A DNA stretch of 64,000 nt from Haloferax gibbonsii ATCC 33959 (GCF_000336775.1 NZ_AOLJ01000005.1:86153-150152); one strand, 5' to 3'. Shown: positions 9,305 through 18,408, counted from the first letter of the stretch. The notes: generated by a model not told the origin, from the sequence alone. Translations and numbers: made by a program.

Positions 9305-10171
9305 ATGGCAGCCCTCCAAGCCATCGGCACAGCCGCCGGCTCTCTCAGACGGAACCCGATACTGTTCGTCGTCGCCGCGGCGTTCAGCCTCATCCAACTC
9401 CCGTCGCTGTTCGCGCAGGCGGTCAGCCCGCTCATCGGAAGCATCGTCTCGCTGGGATTCAGCGGCCTCACCGTGTTCGTCGTCCCGTTCTTCCTCGGTG
9501 GCGTCCTCGGCATGGCCAACGAGGCCATCGACGGTCACACCTCGCTCGGGACGCTCGTCAACGAGGGGAAGTCGCACTACGTCTCGCTGCTCGCGGTCTA
9601 CTTCAGCCTGCTCGCGGTCAACCTCGTGTTGGCGTTCATCGGCGTCTTCGCCTCGCTGTTCTTTGGCCTCCTCCTCATCGGGAGCGGCAGCCAACCGGGG
9701 ACCGCCACGCTCGCGGTTCTGGCCGTCATCGTCCTCGCCGTGACCCTCACCTACCTCGCCGTGGTGTTCGTCATGCAGTTCTTCGGTCACGCCATCGTTA
9801 TCGACGACCTCGGCGCGGTCGACGGCGTCAAGCGCAGCATCTCATGCGTCAGGAACAACCTCGTGTCGGTCTTCGGCTACTCCGTCATCGTCGGACTCGG
9901 CGGCCTCCTCGCCGGCGTGGTCGGCGGCGTGGCCTCACTCCTACTCACCCCGTCGCTCCAGCATCAGGGGGCCGCGGTGGCCGGGTCGGAAACCGGCGCG
10001 ACCGCCGCGTCGGCGTTTTCGAGCCTTCCGACCGTCGGCGTCGTCGGCATGGTCGCCATCGCGGTCGGCCTCGTCCTCGTCAGCGGTCTCACCGGCGGCT
10101 TCTTCGCCGCCTACTCGACCGCGTTCTACCGGTCGATTCGACCGGCGAACTCCGAGGGAGTAAACGCCTGA
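9305..10171 (+). CDS. Polytopic membrane protein (haloarchaeal DUF7847-like)
   Basis: 288 residues from the ATG at 9305. About six hydrophobic segments, including ILFVVAAAFSLIQL, GLTVFVVPFFLGGVLG, VSLLAVYFSLLAVNLVL, a long VLAVIVLAVTLTYLAVVFVMQ and a C-terminal GMVAIAVGLVLVSGLTGGFF. It matches my memory of an uncharacterised haloarchaeal membrane family often found beside ABC-2 exporters, as here (ATPase at 10258). No catalytic motif is seen; function unknown. Confidence 0.65.
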   Translation: MAALQAIGTAAGSLRRNPILFVVAAAFSLIQLPSLFAQAVSPLIGSIVSLGFSGLTVFVVPFFLGGVLGMANEAIDGHTSLGTLVNEGKSHYVSLLAVYFSLLAVNLVLAFIGVFASLFFGLLLIGSGSQPGTATLAVLAVIVLAVTLTYLAVVFVMQFFGHAIVIDDLGAVDGVKRSISCVRNNLVSVFGYSVIVGLGGLLAGVVGGVASLLLTPSLQHQGAAVAGSETGATAASAFSSLPTVGVVGMVAIAVGLVLVSGLTGGFFAAYSTAFYRSIRPANSEGVNA

Positions 10172-10257
10172 CTACGCTGCGAACCGCCGCCATTTCTGTC
10201 GGTCGTGTATCAATTCGCAACCGTTAGGCGTCCGGGGGGCGAAACGCGGGCCGTCCC

Positions 10258-11034
10258 ATGCCCTCCACCAACGCGGACGTCGCCGTCGAAGCGACCGACC
10301 TCAGGAAGTCCTACGGCTCCGAGGTCGCGCTCGACGGCGTTTCGCTGTCGATTCCGAGCGGAACGGTGTACGGATTTCTCGGGCCGAACGGCGCGGGGAA
10401 GACGACGACGATGCGCATCCTGACGGGGCTCTCACAGCCCACCTCGGGCTCGGTCCGCATCTGCGGACTCGACGTGAGCGACCGCAGGAAACTCGCGCCG
10501 CACGTCGGCTACCTCCCGGAGACGCCGCCGCTGTACGACGAGTTCAGCGCCCGCGAGCAGCTCGATTACGTCGCCGATCTCCGCGACATCCCGTCGGAGA
10601 CCGCCGAGGCGCGCATCGACGACCTGCTCGACCGGTTCGGCCTCGTCGGCGACGCGAACAAGCGCATCGGCACGTACTCGAAGGGGATGAAACAGAAGAC
10701 CGCGTTCATCCAGAGCGTGCTCCACGAGCCGGACGTGCTGTTTCTCGACGAGCCGACCTCCGGGCTCGACCCCCGCGCGGCGAGACAGATTCGGACCTCC
10801 ATCGGCGACGTGGCCGACGCGGGGGCGACGGTCTTCCTCTCGACGCACATCCTCCCCGTGGTCGAGGCCGTCGCCGACGAGGTCGGCGTCCTGTTCGACG
10901 GTCGCGTCGTCGCCGAGGGGACGCCCGACGAGGTGAAATCGCGCGCCCAGACGGGCGGCGAGGGCTCGCTCGAAGACGCGTTCCTCGCGGTCACGAGCGA
11001 CGAGACGCAGCTGTCGGGTGTCGCCGACGAATGA
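10258..11034 (+). CDS. ABC-2 type transporter ATP-binding protein
   Basis: 258 residues. Walker A GPNGAGKT at 42-49, signature TYSKGMKQK, Walker B VLFLDEPTSGLDP and switch histidine in FLSTHILP. It is the energising subunit of an exporter-type (CcmA/DrrA-like) ABC system. Its stop overlaps the start of the permease gene in ATGA (11031-11034), so the two proteins are surely partners. Substrate unknown. Confidence 0.9.
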   Translation: MPSTNADVAVEATDLRKSYGSEVALDGVSLSIPSGTVYGFLGPNGAGKTTTMRILTGLSQPTSGSVRICGLDVSDRRKLAPHVGYLPETPPLYDEFSAREQLDYVADLRDIPSETAEARIDDLLDRFGLVGDANKRIGTYSKGMKQKTAFIQSVLHEPDVLFLDEPTSGLDPRAARQIRTSIGDVADAGATVFLSTHILPVVEAVADEVGVLFDGRVVAEGTPDEVKSRAQTGGEGSLEDAFLAVTSDETQLSGVADE

Positions 11035-12659
11035 GCCTCCGACGAGACGTTCGCCACGGCCTGCGAATCGGGCGCGCCGAGTTCGTGCGGAGCCTCCGGG
11101 GGTACGCCTCCGAGACGCGCCGAATCATCGGCCTGCTGCTGCTCTTGCTGTTTTTCGGCGGCAGCCTCCTGTTTTCGCTCCCGGCCGTCTACGTCGTCGG
11201 CCGGGGCGCGCAGTCCGTGACCGAGATTCCCTTCTTCGACCTCGTCGCCACCGCGATACCGGTGGGGCTCGCGCTCCTCGCGACGTTCCGAACGCTCGAA
11301 CGCATCGGCCGCGTCGAAAACGAGTCGCTCGTGCTCACGACGGTTCATCCGCGGGCCGTCGTCATCGGACTCATCACCGCCGAAATCTGTCGAATTGGAC
11401 TCTGGTTCGGGCTCCCGCTCGCGGTCGTCGCCGCGACGTTCACGGCCGGCCTCGGCGCGCCGTCGCTGTTGCTCACGACGGCCGTCGTCGCGGCCCCGCT
11501 GGCGTGCTGTACGACCGTCTGGGGCTACGCGGTCGGCGTCGCCGTACTCCGCGCGTTCAAGCGCCTGCCCGGCGTCCGACGCACGCTCAAGGTCGTCGGC
11601 TTCGTCGCGATGGTCGGGCTCGTCCTCGTCTCGCAGTCGTTCGGGCGGTTGCTGGCCGAGGGGTCGCTCCCGCTCGAGTGGCTGGCGGCGACGCTGACGG
11701 TCGGCCCGCTCGCAGACTACCTCGCGCTCGCATTCGTCGGGACTCCACTCGCCCGACCGTTCTCGGCGGCCGCCGTCGTCACCTTCGCGGCCATCGTCGC
11801 ACTCACGCCCGTTGGCCTCGTCGTCGCCACCCGACAGGCGAGCGCCCTCTGGTTCACCGACCGCGCGACGGGGGGCGACCGAGGCTCGTCGGCGGCAGGC
11901 GCGAAGGCGACCGATTCGACCGGCGGCTTCTCGACGCCGAAACCGCTCGCGGGGACGAACGGCGGCCACGTCGCGTGGGGACTACTCGTCCGCGGCGTCC
12001 GCCACCCCCAGAAGTTCACGCACCTCGTGATGCTGGTGTTCTTCCTCGGCCCGCTCGGTACGACCATCGTCCAGTCTTCGGCCGACGGCCTCGGCCCGCT
12101 GCTCGCCGCGAGCGGGGCCGGCCTGGGAACCTACCTCGCGGGCGCGACGTTCGGTCTCAACCCCATCGGCGACGACCGCCCGCAGTTCCCGATGTTGCTG
12201 TTGACTCCGACTGCGCCGCGGGAACTGGTTCGCGGTCGCGTGCTCGCCGGCGTGATTCTCGGGGTGCCGGTCGCCGCGGCGCTCCCGCTGGCGACCGTCG
12301 CCCTCGGCACGTCGCCGCTGTCGGCGGTCGGCTTCGCGCTCGTCGGCGTGTTCATGTGCGTCGCCGCCGCGGCCTTCGCGGTCGGCATCGGCGCGGCGTA
12401 CCCGATATACGAGGAACGCGAGTTCTGGGGCGCGACGACCGTCGTCCCCTCGACGCTCGTGCTGATGGCGTTCATGTTCGTCGTCGGCCCCGGCACCGTC
12501 ATCGGCCTCGTCGCCACGTGGTTCGGCGTCACCGGGCACCTCTCCGCGACGCCGCTTCTCGCCGCCGGGCTCGGGCTGTACCTCCTCGTGACCGTCGGCG
12601 TCTCCTACGGTTCGTACCGGTACGCGGTTCGACGGTACCGGACGTACACGTTCGAGTGA
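11031..12659 (+). CDS. ABC-2 type transporter permease
   Basis: 542 residues, highly hydrophobic, with many predicted membrane helices (for example IIGLLLLLLFFGGSLLFSL, LLLTTAVVAAPLACC and VPSTLVLMAFMFVVGPGTV) and an Arg-rich N-terminus facing the cytoplasm. Four-base overlap with the ATPase at 10258-11034. The length and layout fit a haloarchaeal two-block ABC-2 permease. Exported substrate unknown; the lipoprotein gene at 12725 is convergent with it. Confidence 0.85.
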   Translation: MSLRRDVRHGLRIGRAEFVRSLRGYASETRRIIGLLLLLLFFGGSLLFSLPAVYVVGRGAQSVTEIPFFDLVATAIPVGLALLATFRTLERIGRVENESLVLTTVHPRAVVIGLITAEICRIGLWFGLPLAVVAATFTAGLGAPSLLLTTAVVAAPLACCTTVWGYAVGVAVLRAFKRLPGVRRTLKVVGFVAMVGLVLVSQSFGRLLAEGSLPLEWLAATLTVGPLADYLALAFVGTPLARPFSAAAVVTFAAIVALTPVGLVVATRQASALWFTDRATGGDRGSSAAGAKATDSTGGFSTPKPLAGTNGGHVAWGLLVRGVRHPQKFTHLVMLVFFLGPLGTTIVQSSADGLGPLLAASGAGLGTYLAGATFGLNPIGDDRPQFPMLLLTPTAPRELVRGRVLAGVILGVPVAAALPLATVALGTSPLSAVGFALVGVFMCVAAAAFAVGIGAAYPIYEEREFWGATTVVPSTLVLMAFMFVVGPGTVIGLVATWFGVTGHLSATPLLAAGLGLYLLVTVGVSYGSYRYAVRRYRTYTFE

Positions 12660-12724
12660 CGGCGAGCGCGTCGTGAGGTGTGAACTCGGCGTCGCGCCGC
12701 AACCGCGGCGACGGCCCGCTGGCC

Positions 12725-13954
12725 TCAGTCCGCTACGCGGAACACGCCGGGGTTCCTGCCCGTCCCGGCGAAGTAGAGTTCCGACCCGCGGACCGACAGG
12801 CCGCCGGTGGGTCGGACGTCGAGCGCCTTCGACCACAGTACCTCGCTGGACGCCGCCGAGACGGCCGAGAGGCGGTCGTCGCTCGCCACGAACCGGGTGT
12901 CGCCGGCGACGACCGGCGGGCGGGCGAACGTATCCGCATCGAGCGACAGCGTCCACTTCGTCGCGCCGTCGCCGGCGTCGAACGCGGCGAGACTCCCCCG
13001 CGAGGACTGGACGTGAAGCGTGTCGTCCGCGACGGCTGTCTGCGGGCTTCCGTTCTCCGGGAGCGGGACCGACGCCCGCCACTGCGTCGACCCGTCTTCG
13101 AGGGCGAGGGCGAGCACGTTCCCGCGGTGAGCGCTGTAGTAGAGATGGGCGTCGTCCACCGTGAGCGGGACGGCGCTCTGCGGGAGATCCTCGCGCCGCC
13201 ACCGCTCCTCGCCGGTCGCGGCGTCGAGCGCGGCGACGCCGGTCTGCTCGTGGTCGACGCCGATTGGCGTGTAGACGACGCCGTCGCGGGCGGCGAGACC
13301 GGGCGAGGCCCTGCCGGCGTCATAGCTCCATCGCTCCTCTCCGGTCGCGGGGTCGCGCCCGAAGACGGTCGAACCGCCGCCGTCGACGAGCGTTTCCGCG
13401 GCGAGCACCGGCGCGTTCGCGGGAGTCCCGTACCCGCCCTCGCTCGTCCGCCAGCACCGCTCGCCGGTCCGGGCGTCGTAGGCCGCGACGAACTCCGCGG
13501 TCGAGACGAACATCGCGTCGCCGGCGAGCGTGGGCGTGGACTTCCCGTGGGCGTAGTCGACGGTCCACGCGTCGTCGGAGTCCGCGGGAGCGGTCTCGGC
13601 GTCGAGGTCGAGCGCGCGATACACGCCGTCCTCGCCGTCCCCGTCGCTGTAGCCGAGCACGCCGCGGGCGTCGGCGACCGCGACTGAGGTGGCGAGCGCC
13701 GCGTCGCCGGACGCGATTCGCTCGACGCCCGCGTCCGCCGAGGGGCCGGAGTCGGTCGTGTAACCGGTGTTGGCGAAGTCGCGCTGGTAGGTCGGCCACG
13801 CGCCCGTCACGTCGCCGACGGGCGCGTCGCGTCGGTAGTCGCGCTCGACGTCGAGGGTGCTGAACGCGCGGGCGACACAGCCTGAGAGCGACGCGAGGGC
13901 GGTCGCGCCGCCGGCCGCGAGGACGGCTCTGCGCGTGTGCATGTTGGAGGGCAT
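12725..13954 (-). CDS. Tat lipoprotein with PQQ-like beta-propeller repeats (fifth paralogue)
   Basis: 409 residues from the ATG at 13954; an alternative ATG at 13942 gives MHTRRAV. The signal TRRAVLAAGGATALASLSGC carries a Tat motif and lipobox. Repeats such as AYDARTGERCWRT, VFGRDPATGEERWSY and ALDAATGEERWRR show the propeller. It is separated from the other four paralogues by an HTH gene, a hydrolase and an ABC-2 exporter, suggesting rearrangement or insertion within an older array. Confidence 0.85.
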   Translation of the reverse strand: MPSNMHTRRAVLAAGGATALASLSGCVARAFSTLDVERDYRRDAPVGDVTGAWPTYQRDFANTGYTTDSGPSADAGVERIASGDAALATSVAVADARGVLGYSDGDGEDGVYRALDLDAETAPADSDDAWTVDYAHGKSTPTLAGDAMFVSTAEFVAAYDARTGERCWRTSEGGYGTPANAPVLAAETLVDGGGSTVFGRDPATGEERWSYDAGRASPGLAARDGVVYTPIGVDHEQTGVAALDAATGEERWRREDLPQSAVPLTVDDAHLYYSAHRGNVLALALEDGSTQWRASVPLPENGSPQTAVADDTLHVQSSRGSLAAFDAGDGATKWTLSLDADTFARPPVVAGDTRFVASDDRLSAVSAASSEVLWSKALDVRPTGGLSVRGSELYFAGTGRNPGVFRVAD

Positions 13955-14032
13955 ACATGTCTGTGTCCCGTCGCTACCGTACTAACAGTTGTCCCTGGGG
14001 CGACAGCGAAAAGGAGAGACTAACGACGCAGC

Positions 14033-14896
14033 TTACCGGCCCTCGACGAGCGCGTCGACCGGGTTGTCGAGGGCGAAATCGACGTTCTCGGACGGGTCGT
14101 CGGTCCGCGCTTCGAGGTCCGAGACGACCGATTCGGCGCGGTGTCGGAACGCGCGGAGCGTCTGTCTGCCCTCCTCCGTGAGTTCGAGGTAGCGGCGGGT
14201 GCCGCGCTGGGTGACGGTGACGTAGCCCTGATGTTCGAGCGTCGCGGTGACGCGGTTGTCGAGGACGTTGTAGTCGCCGGTGACGGGTTCGTAGTCGGCG
14301 GCCTCGCCGTCGACGCGGCCGCGCATGAACTCGAGGCCGTAGCGGGCCGCCTCGGTGATGAGCGTCTTCTTCTTCGCGTGTTTGGCGTCGGTGTCGTGGG
14401 CCTCGATGATGGCGAGCGCGGCGACCTGGTCGGGGGAGGGCGAGTCGATTTGGTAGGTCGTCAGGAGCGACGCCTGCGCGAAGCCCTCGGTGACCGGCGC
14501 GTCGAGGCCGTGCGGCCGGACCTCGGGGTCGACGACGTACGGTTCGGCGTCGGTGCGTTCGTCCATGCAGGCCATCGTCGCGCCGACGGCCGCGCGCTTT
14601 GTGCCGGCGGTGACGTTGACGCGGACGAAGTCGTCGGGGTGCCAGTCGGCGATGGTCGTAATCGCGCCCATCACCTCGTACATGTCGAAGAGGTCGAGGT
14701 ACTCGACGTCAGGCGGGGTGCCGACCACGTCGGCGATGCGGTCGACGACCGCGTCGTGGTAGGTCGGGCGCTCGACCGCGGGGTCCCCGTGTTCGAGGAG
14801 GTAGACCTTGTCCGGCCGGTCGTCCTCGATGGGGCCGACGATGCGGTCGTGTTCGCGCCACAGGGGGACGATGTGAACGCGGAGGTGTCGTTTCAT
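14033..14896 (-). CDS. DUF6293/HFX_2341-family regulator, CARF-like N-terminus plus winged helix
   Basis: 287 residues. The N-terminal half has a Rossmann-like pattern with conserved VNVTAGTKRAAVGATMA, reminiscent of the ligand-binding GGTK/AGTK motif of CARF domains. The C-terminal half (AIIEAHDTDAKHAKKKTLITE, then VTVTQRGTRRYLELTEEG) looks like a winged HTH. The family is annotated in haloarchaea as a transcriptional regulator. No CRISPR-cas genes are visible here. The CARF relationship is my inference from motif resemblance; ligand and targets are unknown. Confidence 0.65.
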   Translation of the reverse strand: MKRHLRVHIVPLWREHDRIVGPIEDDRPDKVYLLEHGDPAVERPTYHDAVVDRIADVVGTPPDVEYLDLFDMYEVMGAITTIADWHPDDFVRVNVTAGTKRAAVGATMACMDERTDAEPYVVDPEVRPHGLDAPVTEGFAQASLLTTYQIDSPSPDQVAALAIIEAHDTDAKHAKKKTLITEAARYGLEFMRGRVDGEAADYEPVTGDYNVLDNRVTATLEHQGYVTVTQRGTRRYLELTEEGRQTLRAFRHRAESVVSDLEARTDDPSENVDFALDNPVDALVEGR

Positions 14897-15443
14897 CTGT
14901 CACTCTCGGCCACGACTTCCCGCGTCGAAAGTCATTCGGTTGGGAGATTCTCGCGTGAGCGAACGGTAGAGGACCCATAAACTCCGAATCGAGATCTATA
15001 CACGCTATTCATGCTACTCACGTAACTTACGGTAGTTGCCGAGGAACCGCCAATGTGGGTTGTCGACTACGAATAGTTGCCGCCGGCCGCGCTCCAACGG
15101 ACCGGCGGTTGCGACCCGCCGACGGCGGCGCGACCACCGGTCCCCGGTCGCGTCCCCGCGGCGGACCCCGCGTCGGCGGACGACCCCCCGGAACCCTCGT
15201 TCGGTGCGCTCGGGGCGTCGGCCAGTCCGCCGACCACGCGCCCTCCAGCCCCCCTCGCTTCGGCCCTCCACCGCCGGCCGACGCCCCGACAGCACCGTCT
15301 TTTCTTTCTCCGAACTCACTCGTCGCCCGACGAGCGCGCCGCTCCCGACCCGCGACAGCCGCGCAGAAAAGGAACCGAGTGTCCGCACTGCGGCTCACTC
15401 GGGTCAGTCCGGTTCAGTTCGGCCCGCCCCGGTCCGGCCCGGT
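14897..15443. other. Gene-poor region with long inverted repeat
   Basis: No open frame here has haloarchaeal protein composition; translations are Arg/Pro-rich. The first 130 bases are AT-richer and include ATCTATACACG, a possible promoter element. A two-part inverted repeat spans 15202-15297: 12-bp perfect arms at 15212-15223 and 15276-15287, plus 6-bp arms at 15202-15207 and 15292-15297 separated from them by equal 4-base spacers. It could fold into a structured RNA. The last 40 bases before 15444 repeat short GGTTCAG/GGTCCGG-like words. Confidence 0.4.
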
Positions 15444-15851
15444 TCAGATGTCGAACACGTCGAGACCGGTCCGCTCGTCGAGGTGGTGGGTCAACGGCGT
15501 CTCGCCGAGGTGGATGACGACCTCGAACGTCCCGGAGACGCGCGCGCCGGAACAGTGGCCGCCGAGCGTCTCGAAGTCGCGCGTGCCGACCTGAATGTGC
15601 GTGTGAATCTTGTCGGGGCCGATGTTGCCGAGGAAGCTCGTCACCTCGAACTGGCCCGTGAACTCCTCTTCGAGGTACTCCTGGTCGCCCACGTCGTAGT
15701 GGCCGAGCGTGACGGAGTCGACCGCGCCGATACCCGTGAGAAAGCCGTGTTCGATGTCGAACTCGTCGCGCACCGTCGCGAGCGAGTCGAGGACCTGTTC
15801 GCCGGGGTCCAGCCTGACGACGACCGTGTCGTCTTCTTTGACGTAGTCCAT
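15444..15851 (-). CDS. PCC (DUF296) domain protein
   Basis: 135 residues. It matches the Plants and Prokaryotes Conserved domain: FDIEHGFLTGIGAVDSVTLGHYD, then HTHIQVG with conserved histidines, then a GGHCSGARV metal-site region. In archaea and bacteria these are stand-alone, often zinc-binding trimers of unclear function; in plants the domain is fused to AT-hooks. No AT-hook is seen here. It has its own upstream gap. Family secure, role unknown. Confidence 0.8.
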   Translation of the reverse strand: MDYVKEDDTVVVRLDPGEQVLDSLATVRDEFDIEHGFLTGIGAVDSVTLGHYDVGDQEYLEEEFTGQFEVTSFLGNIGPDKIHTHIQVGTRDFETLGGHCSGARVSGTFEVVIHLGETPLTHHLDERTGLDVFDI

Positions 15852-16457
15852 GGTTGTGCCCGAGCGTCCGGTACAGCGGCGGCGGCGTAATATGTTTTGA
15901 AAGGCTCAACGTTGCGGGACGAACGGGGTTCCAAATTGTTTGACTTCTAGATAGTCACAAGAACAGTCGATTCACACGTATGTTAGTCGGGTCTCGTTCT
16001 CGACTCCCCGCCCGCCCACTGTCACATCAAATCGATGACCGCGGGCCAATCTTCCCATTCGCCAGTATCCCCAGTTTCCGGCCCGTGATAGACGGCTTGT
16101 CCCTCTAATAGACGGATTCGGTCGGCGGGGTGGTCGTCGAAGTCACGGATGACCGCGGACACGACAACCAATCCGACCGCGCTCGTCCGGTCGTCATCTC
16201 GGACGCACAGAAAGTGGATGGAATCCGGCACAGAGGCGGAGTAGCGCGTTCTTTCGCCGGGCAGCGTTATCGCGACCGACGGGCGGGGCGTGTCGAACCG
16301 ACGGAGAGACCGACCGACGGCGAATCGCCCGAAGGTATTCGGACGAGCGACAGTAGTTCCGGTATTTGATATATGTTTGTTTTCGATATATTTGACGACC
16401 AACTCGGTTCGGCCCGGCGCAACTCGGAACTGTCCGTGACCGCGGTAGGCCGGCGAG
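15852..16457. other. AT-richer intergenic region with a doubtful reading frame
   Basis: 606 bases between the PCC protein and the SDR. The only extended frame with plausible composition is on the minus strand (16022-16402), listed separately. TATA-like runs occur near 16368-16392. I see no RNA gene or repeat here. Confidence 0.35.
16022..16402 (-). pseudogene. Doubtful or degenerate open frame
   Basis: A 126-codon frame beginning only at a TTG, with no in-frame ATG before the last codon. The middle and C-terminus have an acidic haloarchaeal look (HFLCVRDDDRTSAVGLVVV, then RDFDDHPADRI and GEWEDWPAVIDL). The first 20 codons are AT-rich and overlap TATA-like sequence. It may be a gene remnant that lost its start, or a real small gene using TTG or GTG. 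No family recognised. Confidence 0.3.
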
Positions 16458-17183
16458 TCACCGGAGCATCGACCCGCCGTCGACCGTCAGCACCGTGCCC
16501 GTCACGTAGCCCGCGCCGTCGCAGAGGAACGCGACCACGTCGGCGACCTCCTCGGGCGTCCCGATGCGTTCGAGCGGGAGGTCGGCGGCGTACTCGGCGA
16601 GCGCCTCCTCGGTCCAGAGGTTCGACTCGGTGAGAAGCGGCGTCTCGACGAGCCCCGGCGCGACGCAGTTGACGCGCACCTCGGGGCCGAGCTGTTTCGC
16701 CAGCCCCTTCGTGAGCCCGAAGACGCCCGCCTTCGATGAGGAGTAGTGGACGCCGCCGGTGGCGCTCCCGCGGAGGCCGGCGACGCTCGACACGTTGACG
16801 ATGGCACCCTCGCCGCGCTCGACCATGGCCGGCGCGACGGCGCGGGCGACGACGTACTGCCCCTTGAGGTTCACGTCGAGGACGCGGTCCCACTCGTCCG
16901 GGTCGAGGTCCGCGAGAGAGACGGCCCGCGAGATGCCCGCGTTGTTCACGAGCGCCGCCACGTCGGCGACCGATTCGACCGCCGCCACCGCGTCCGCGAC
17001 CGCGTCGGGGTCGCGAACGTCGACGGCGAACTCGTGGACGCGCTCGTCGTCCCAGTCGGTCTCGCCGGTCTCGATATCGAAGCAAGCGACGTAGTCGTAG
17101 TCCGCTCGGAGTCGCTCGACGACCGCCCGCCCGATACCGCTGGACGCGCCGGTCACGACTGCCGCGCGCTGATTGTCCGTCAT
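16458..17183 (-). CDS. SDR-family NAD(P)-dependent oxidoreductase
   Basis: 241 residues from the ATG at 17183. Classical short-chain dehydrogenase: TGASSGIG at 11-18, NNAG at 80-83, catalytic Tyr147 and Lys151 in YSSSK, and a C-terminal GTVLTVDGG. It oxidises or reduces a hydroxy/keto group of a small substrate in the cytoplasm. The frame continues upstream, but the added residues are not SDR-like. It is divergent from a luciferase-like oxidoreductase, with a direct repeat between them. Substrate unknown. Confidence 0.88.
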   Translation of the reverse strand: MTDNQRAAVVTGASSGIGRAVVERLRADYDYVACFDIETGETDWDDERVHEFAVDVRDPDAVADAVAAVESVADVAALVNNAGISRAVSLADLDPDEWDRVLDVNLKGQYVVARAVAPAMVERGEGAIVNVSSVAGLRGSATGGVHYSSSKAGVFGLTKGLAKQLGPEVRVNCVAPGLVETPLLTESNLWTEEALAEYAADLPLERIGTPEEVADVVAFLCDGAGYVTGTVLTVDGGSMLR

Positions 17184-17227
17184 GTGGTTCGGGAGGGCGC
17201 GAACCGTAGTACGTGTTGGGGTGGCGG

Positions 17228-17267
17228 CGAGCGGTACTGTCGGGGTGCCGACGAGCGGTACTGTCGG
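17228..17267. repeat. Two 16-bp direct repeats in divergent promoter
   Basis: CGAGCGGTACTGTCGG occurs at 17228-17243 and again at 17252-17267, a 24-base period, between the divergent SDR and luciferase-like genes. A candidate tandem regulator site. Confidence 0.5.
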
Positions 17268-17357
17268 AGCCGAGCGCGGTGCGAACGACGCGGTCGAGGC
17301 GAATAACGCGGTGAGTGGAGTGGTAACTGTTTTCGTGGTCGCGCGTGAGCCGTTCGT

Positions 17358-18311
17358 ATGCAGTTCGCAGTCAACGTTCCGACCAGCGCCGGCGACTCCG
17401 TTCACTCCCAGTTGGCGTTCTGCGACGAGATTTCGTGGGACGCGCAGGTCGAGTTCGCCGTGGCGATGGAGAACCTCGGCTTCGACGGCGTCGCCGTCCC
17501 CGACCACGTCATGACCGGCAGCGGCCCGACGACGGAGTGTTTCGTCACGCTGGCCGCCATCGCCCGCGAGACCGAGGACGTGTACCTCTACCCGAAGACG
17601 GTGAACAACCACTTCCGAAACCCCGCGCTCCTCGCCAAGCAGGCCGCGACGCTCGACGCCGTGAGCGACGGACGGCTGAAACTCGGCATGGGTGCCGGCT
17701 GGAAGGAGAGCGAGGCGCGGGCCTACGGCTACGACTGGCCGGACGCCCCGACTCGCCTCCGGATGCTCGAGGAGTCGATTCGGATGCTCAAGCGCCTGTG
17801 GACCGAGGAGACGGTCAGCTTCGACGGCGACTACTACACCCTCGACGAGGCGATGTGTCAGCCGCATCCCGTCCGAGACCCGCATCCGCCCATCATGGTC
17901 GGCGGCGGCGGCGAGTCGTTCACGCTCCGAATCACCGCCCAGTACGCCGATTCGTGGAACTTCTGGGGGCCGCCGGAGGTGATGCAACACAAACTGGACG
18001 TGCTGGAACGCCACTGCGAGGGCTACGGCCGTCCGTTCGAGGAGATAGAGCGCTCGTGGTTCGCACGGTGTCTGCTCCGCGAGGACGAGGCGGAACTCGA
18101 CGCCCTGCTCGACGAGCACTTCCCGCGGTTCAAACCCGAGAACGTCGCCGACAGCGAGTACCCGCTCGTCGGCACGCCGGAGCAGGTCCGCGAGCGACTG
18201 GAGACGTTCGACGAGATGGGCTTCGGCGAGGTCGTCGTGGAGTTCGTGGACTTCCCCGAGACCACGAGCGCCGAGCTGTTCGCCGAGCGCGTCGCGCCGG
18301 CGTTTCGGTAA
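17358..18311 (+). CDS. LLM-class (luciferase-like) flavin/F420-dependent oxidoreductase
   Basis: 317 residues. Typical bacterial-luciferase-like TIM barrel: MENLGFDGVAVPDHVM near the N-terminus, LAKQAATLDAVSDGRLKLGM then GAGW, and PPIMVGGGGESF. In archaea these enzymes commonly use F420 or FMN to oxidise or reduce small molecules. It is divergent from the SDR at 16458 and followed by a NodB-like hydrolase, suggesting a shared catabolic module. Substrate unknown. Confidence 0.85.
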   Translation: MQFAVNVPTSAGDSVHSQLAFCDEISWDAQVEFAVAMENLGFDGVAVPDHVMTGSGPTTECFVTLAAIARETEDVYLYPKTVNNHFRNPALLAKQAATLDAVSDGRLKLGMGAGWKESEARAYGYDWPDAPTRLRMLEESIRMLKRLWTEETVSFDGDYYTLDEAMCQPHPVRDPHPPIMVGGGGESFTLRITAQYADSWNFWGPPEVMQHKLDVLERHCEGYGRPFEEIERSWFARCLLREDEAELDALLDEHFPRFKPENVADSEYPLVGTPEQVRERLETFDEMGFGEVVVEFVDFPETTSAELFAERVAPAFR

Positions 18312-18408
18312 CCTGCGGGTCGGGAGTCCGCGAATCGACCCGGCGTGGGCCGCGTCCCGCGAGTGCGGCATGGAAACAGCTATCACATCTATTTTCGTAC
18401 GTCGAAGC

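Noticed and set aside
15014-15388. Minus-strand and plus-strand frames in the GC-rich gap
   Set aside because: Translations are Arg/Gly/Pro-rich with hardly any acidic residues, unlike haloarchaeal proteins; also no RNase P or SRP RNA signature seen.
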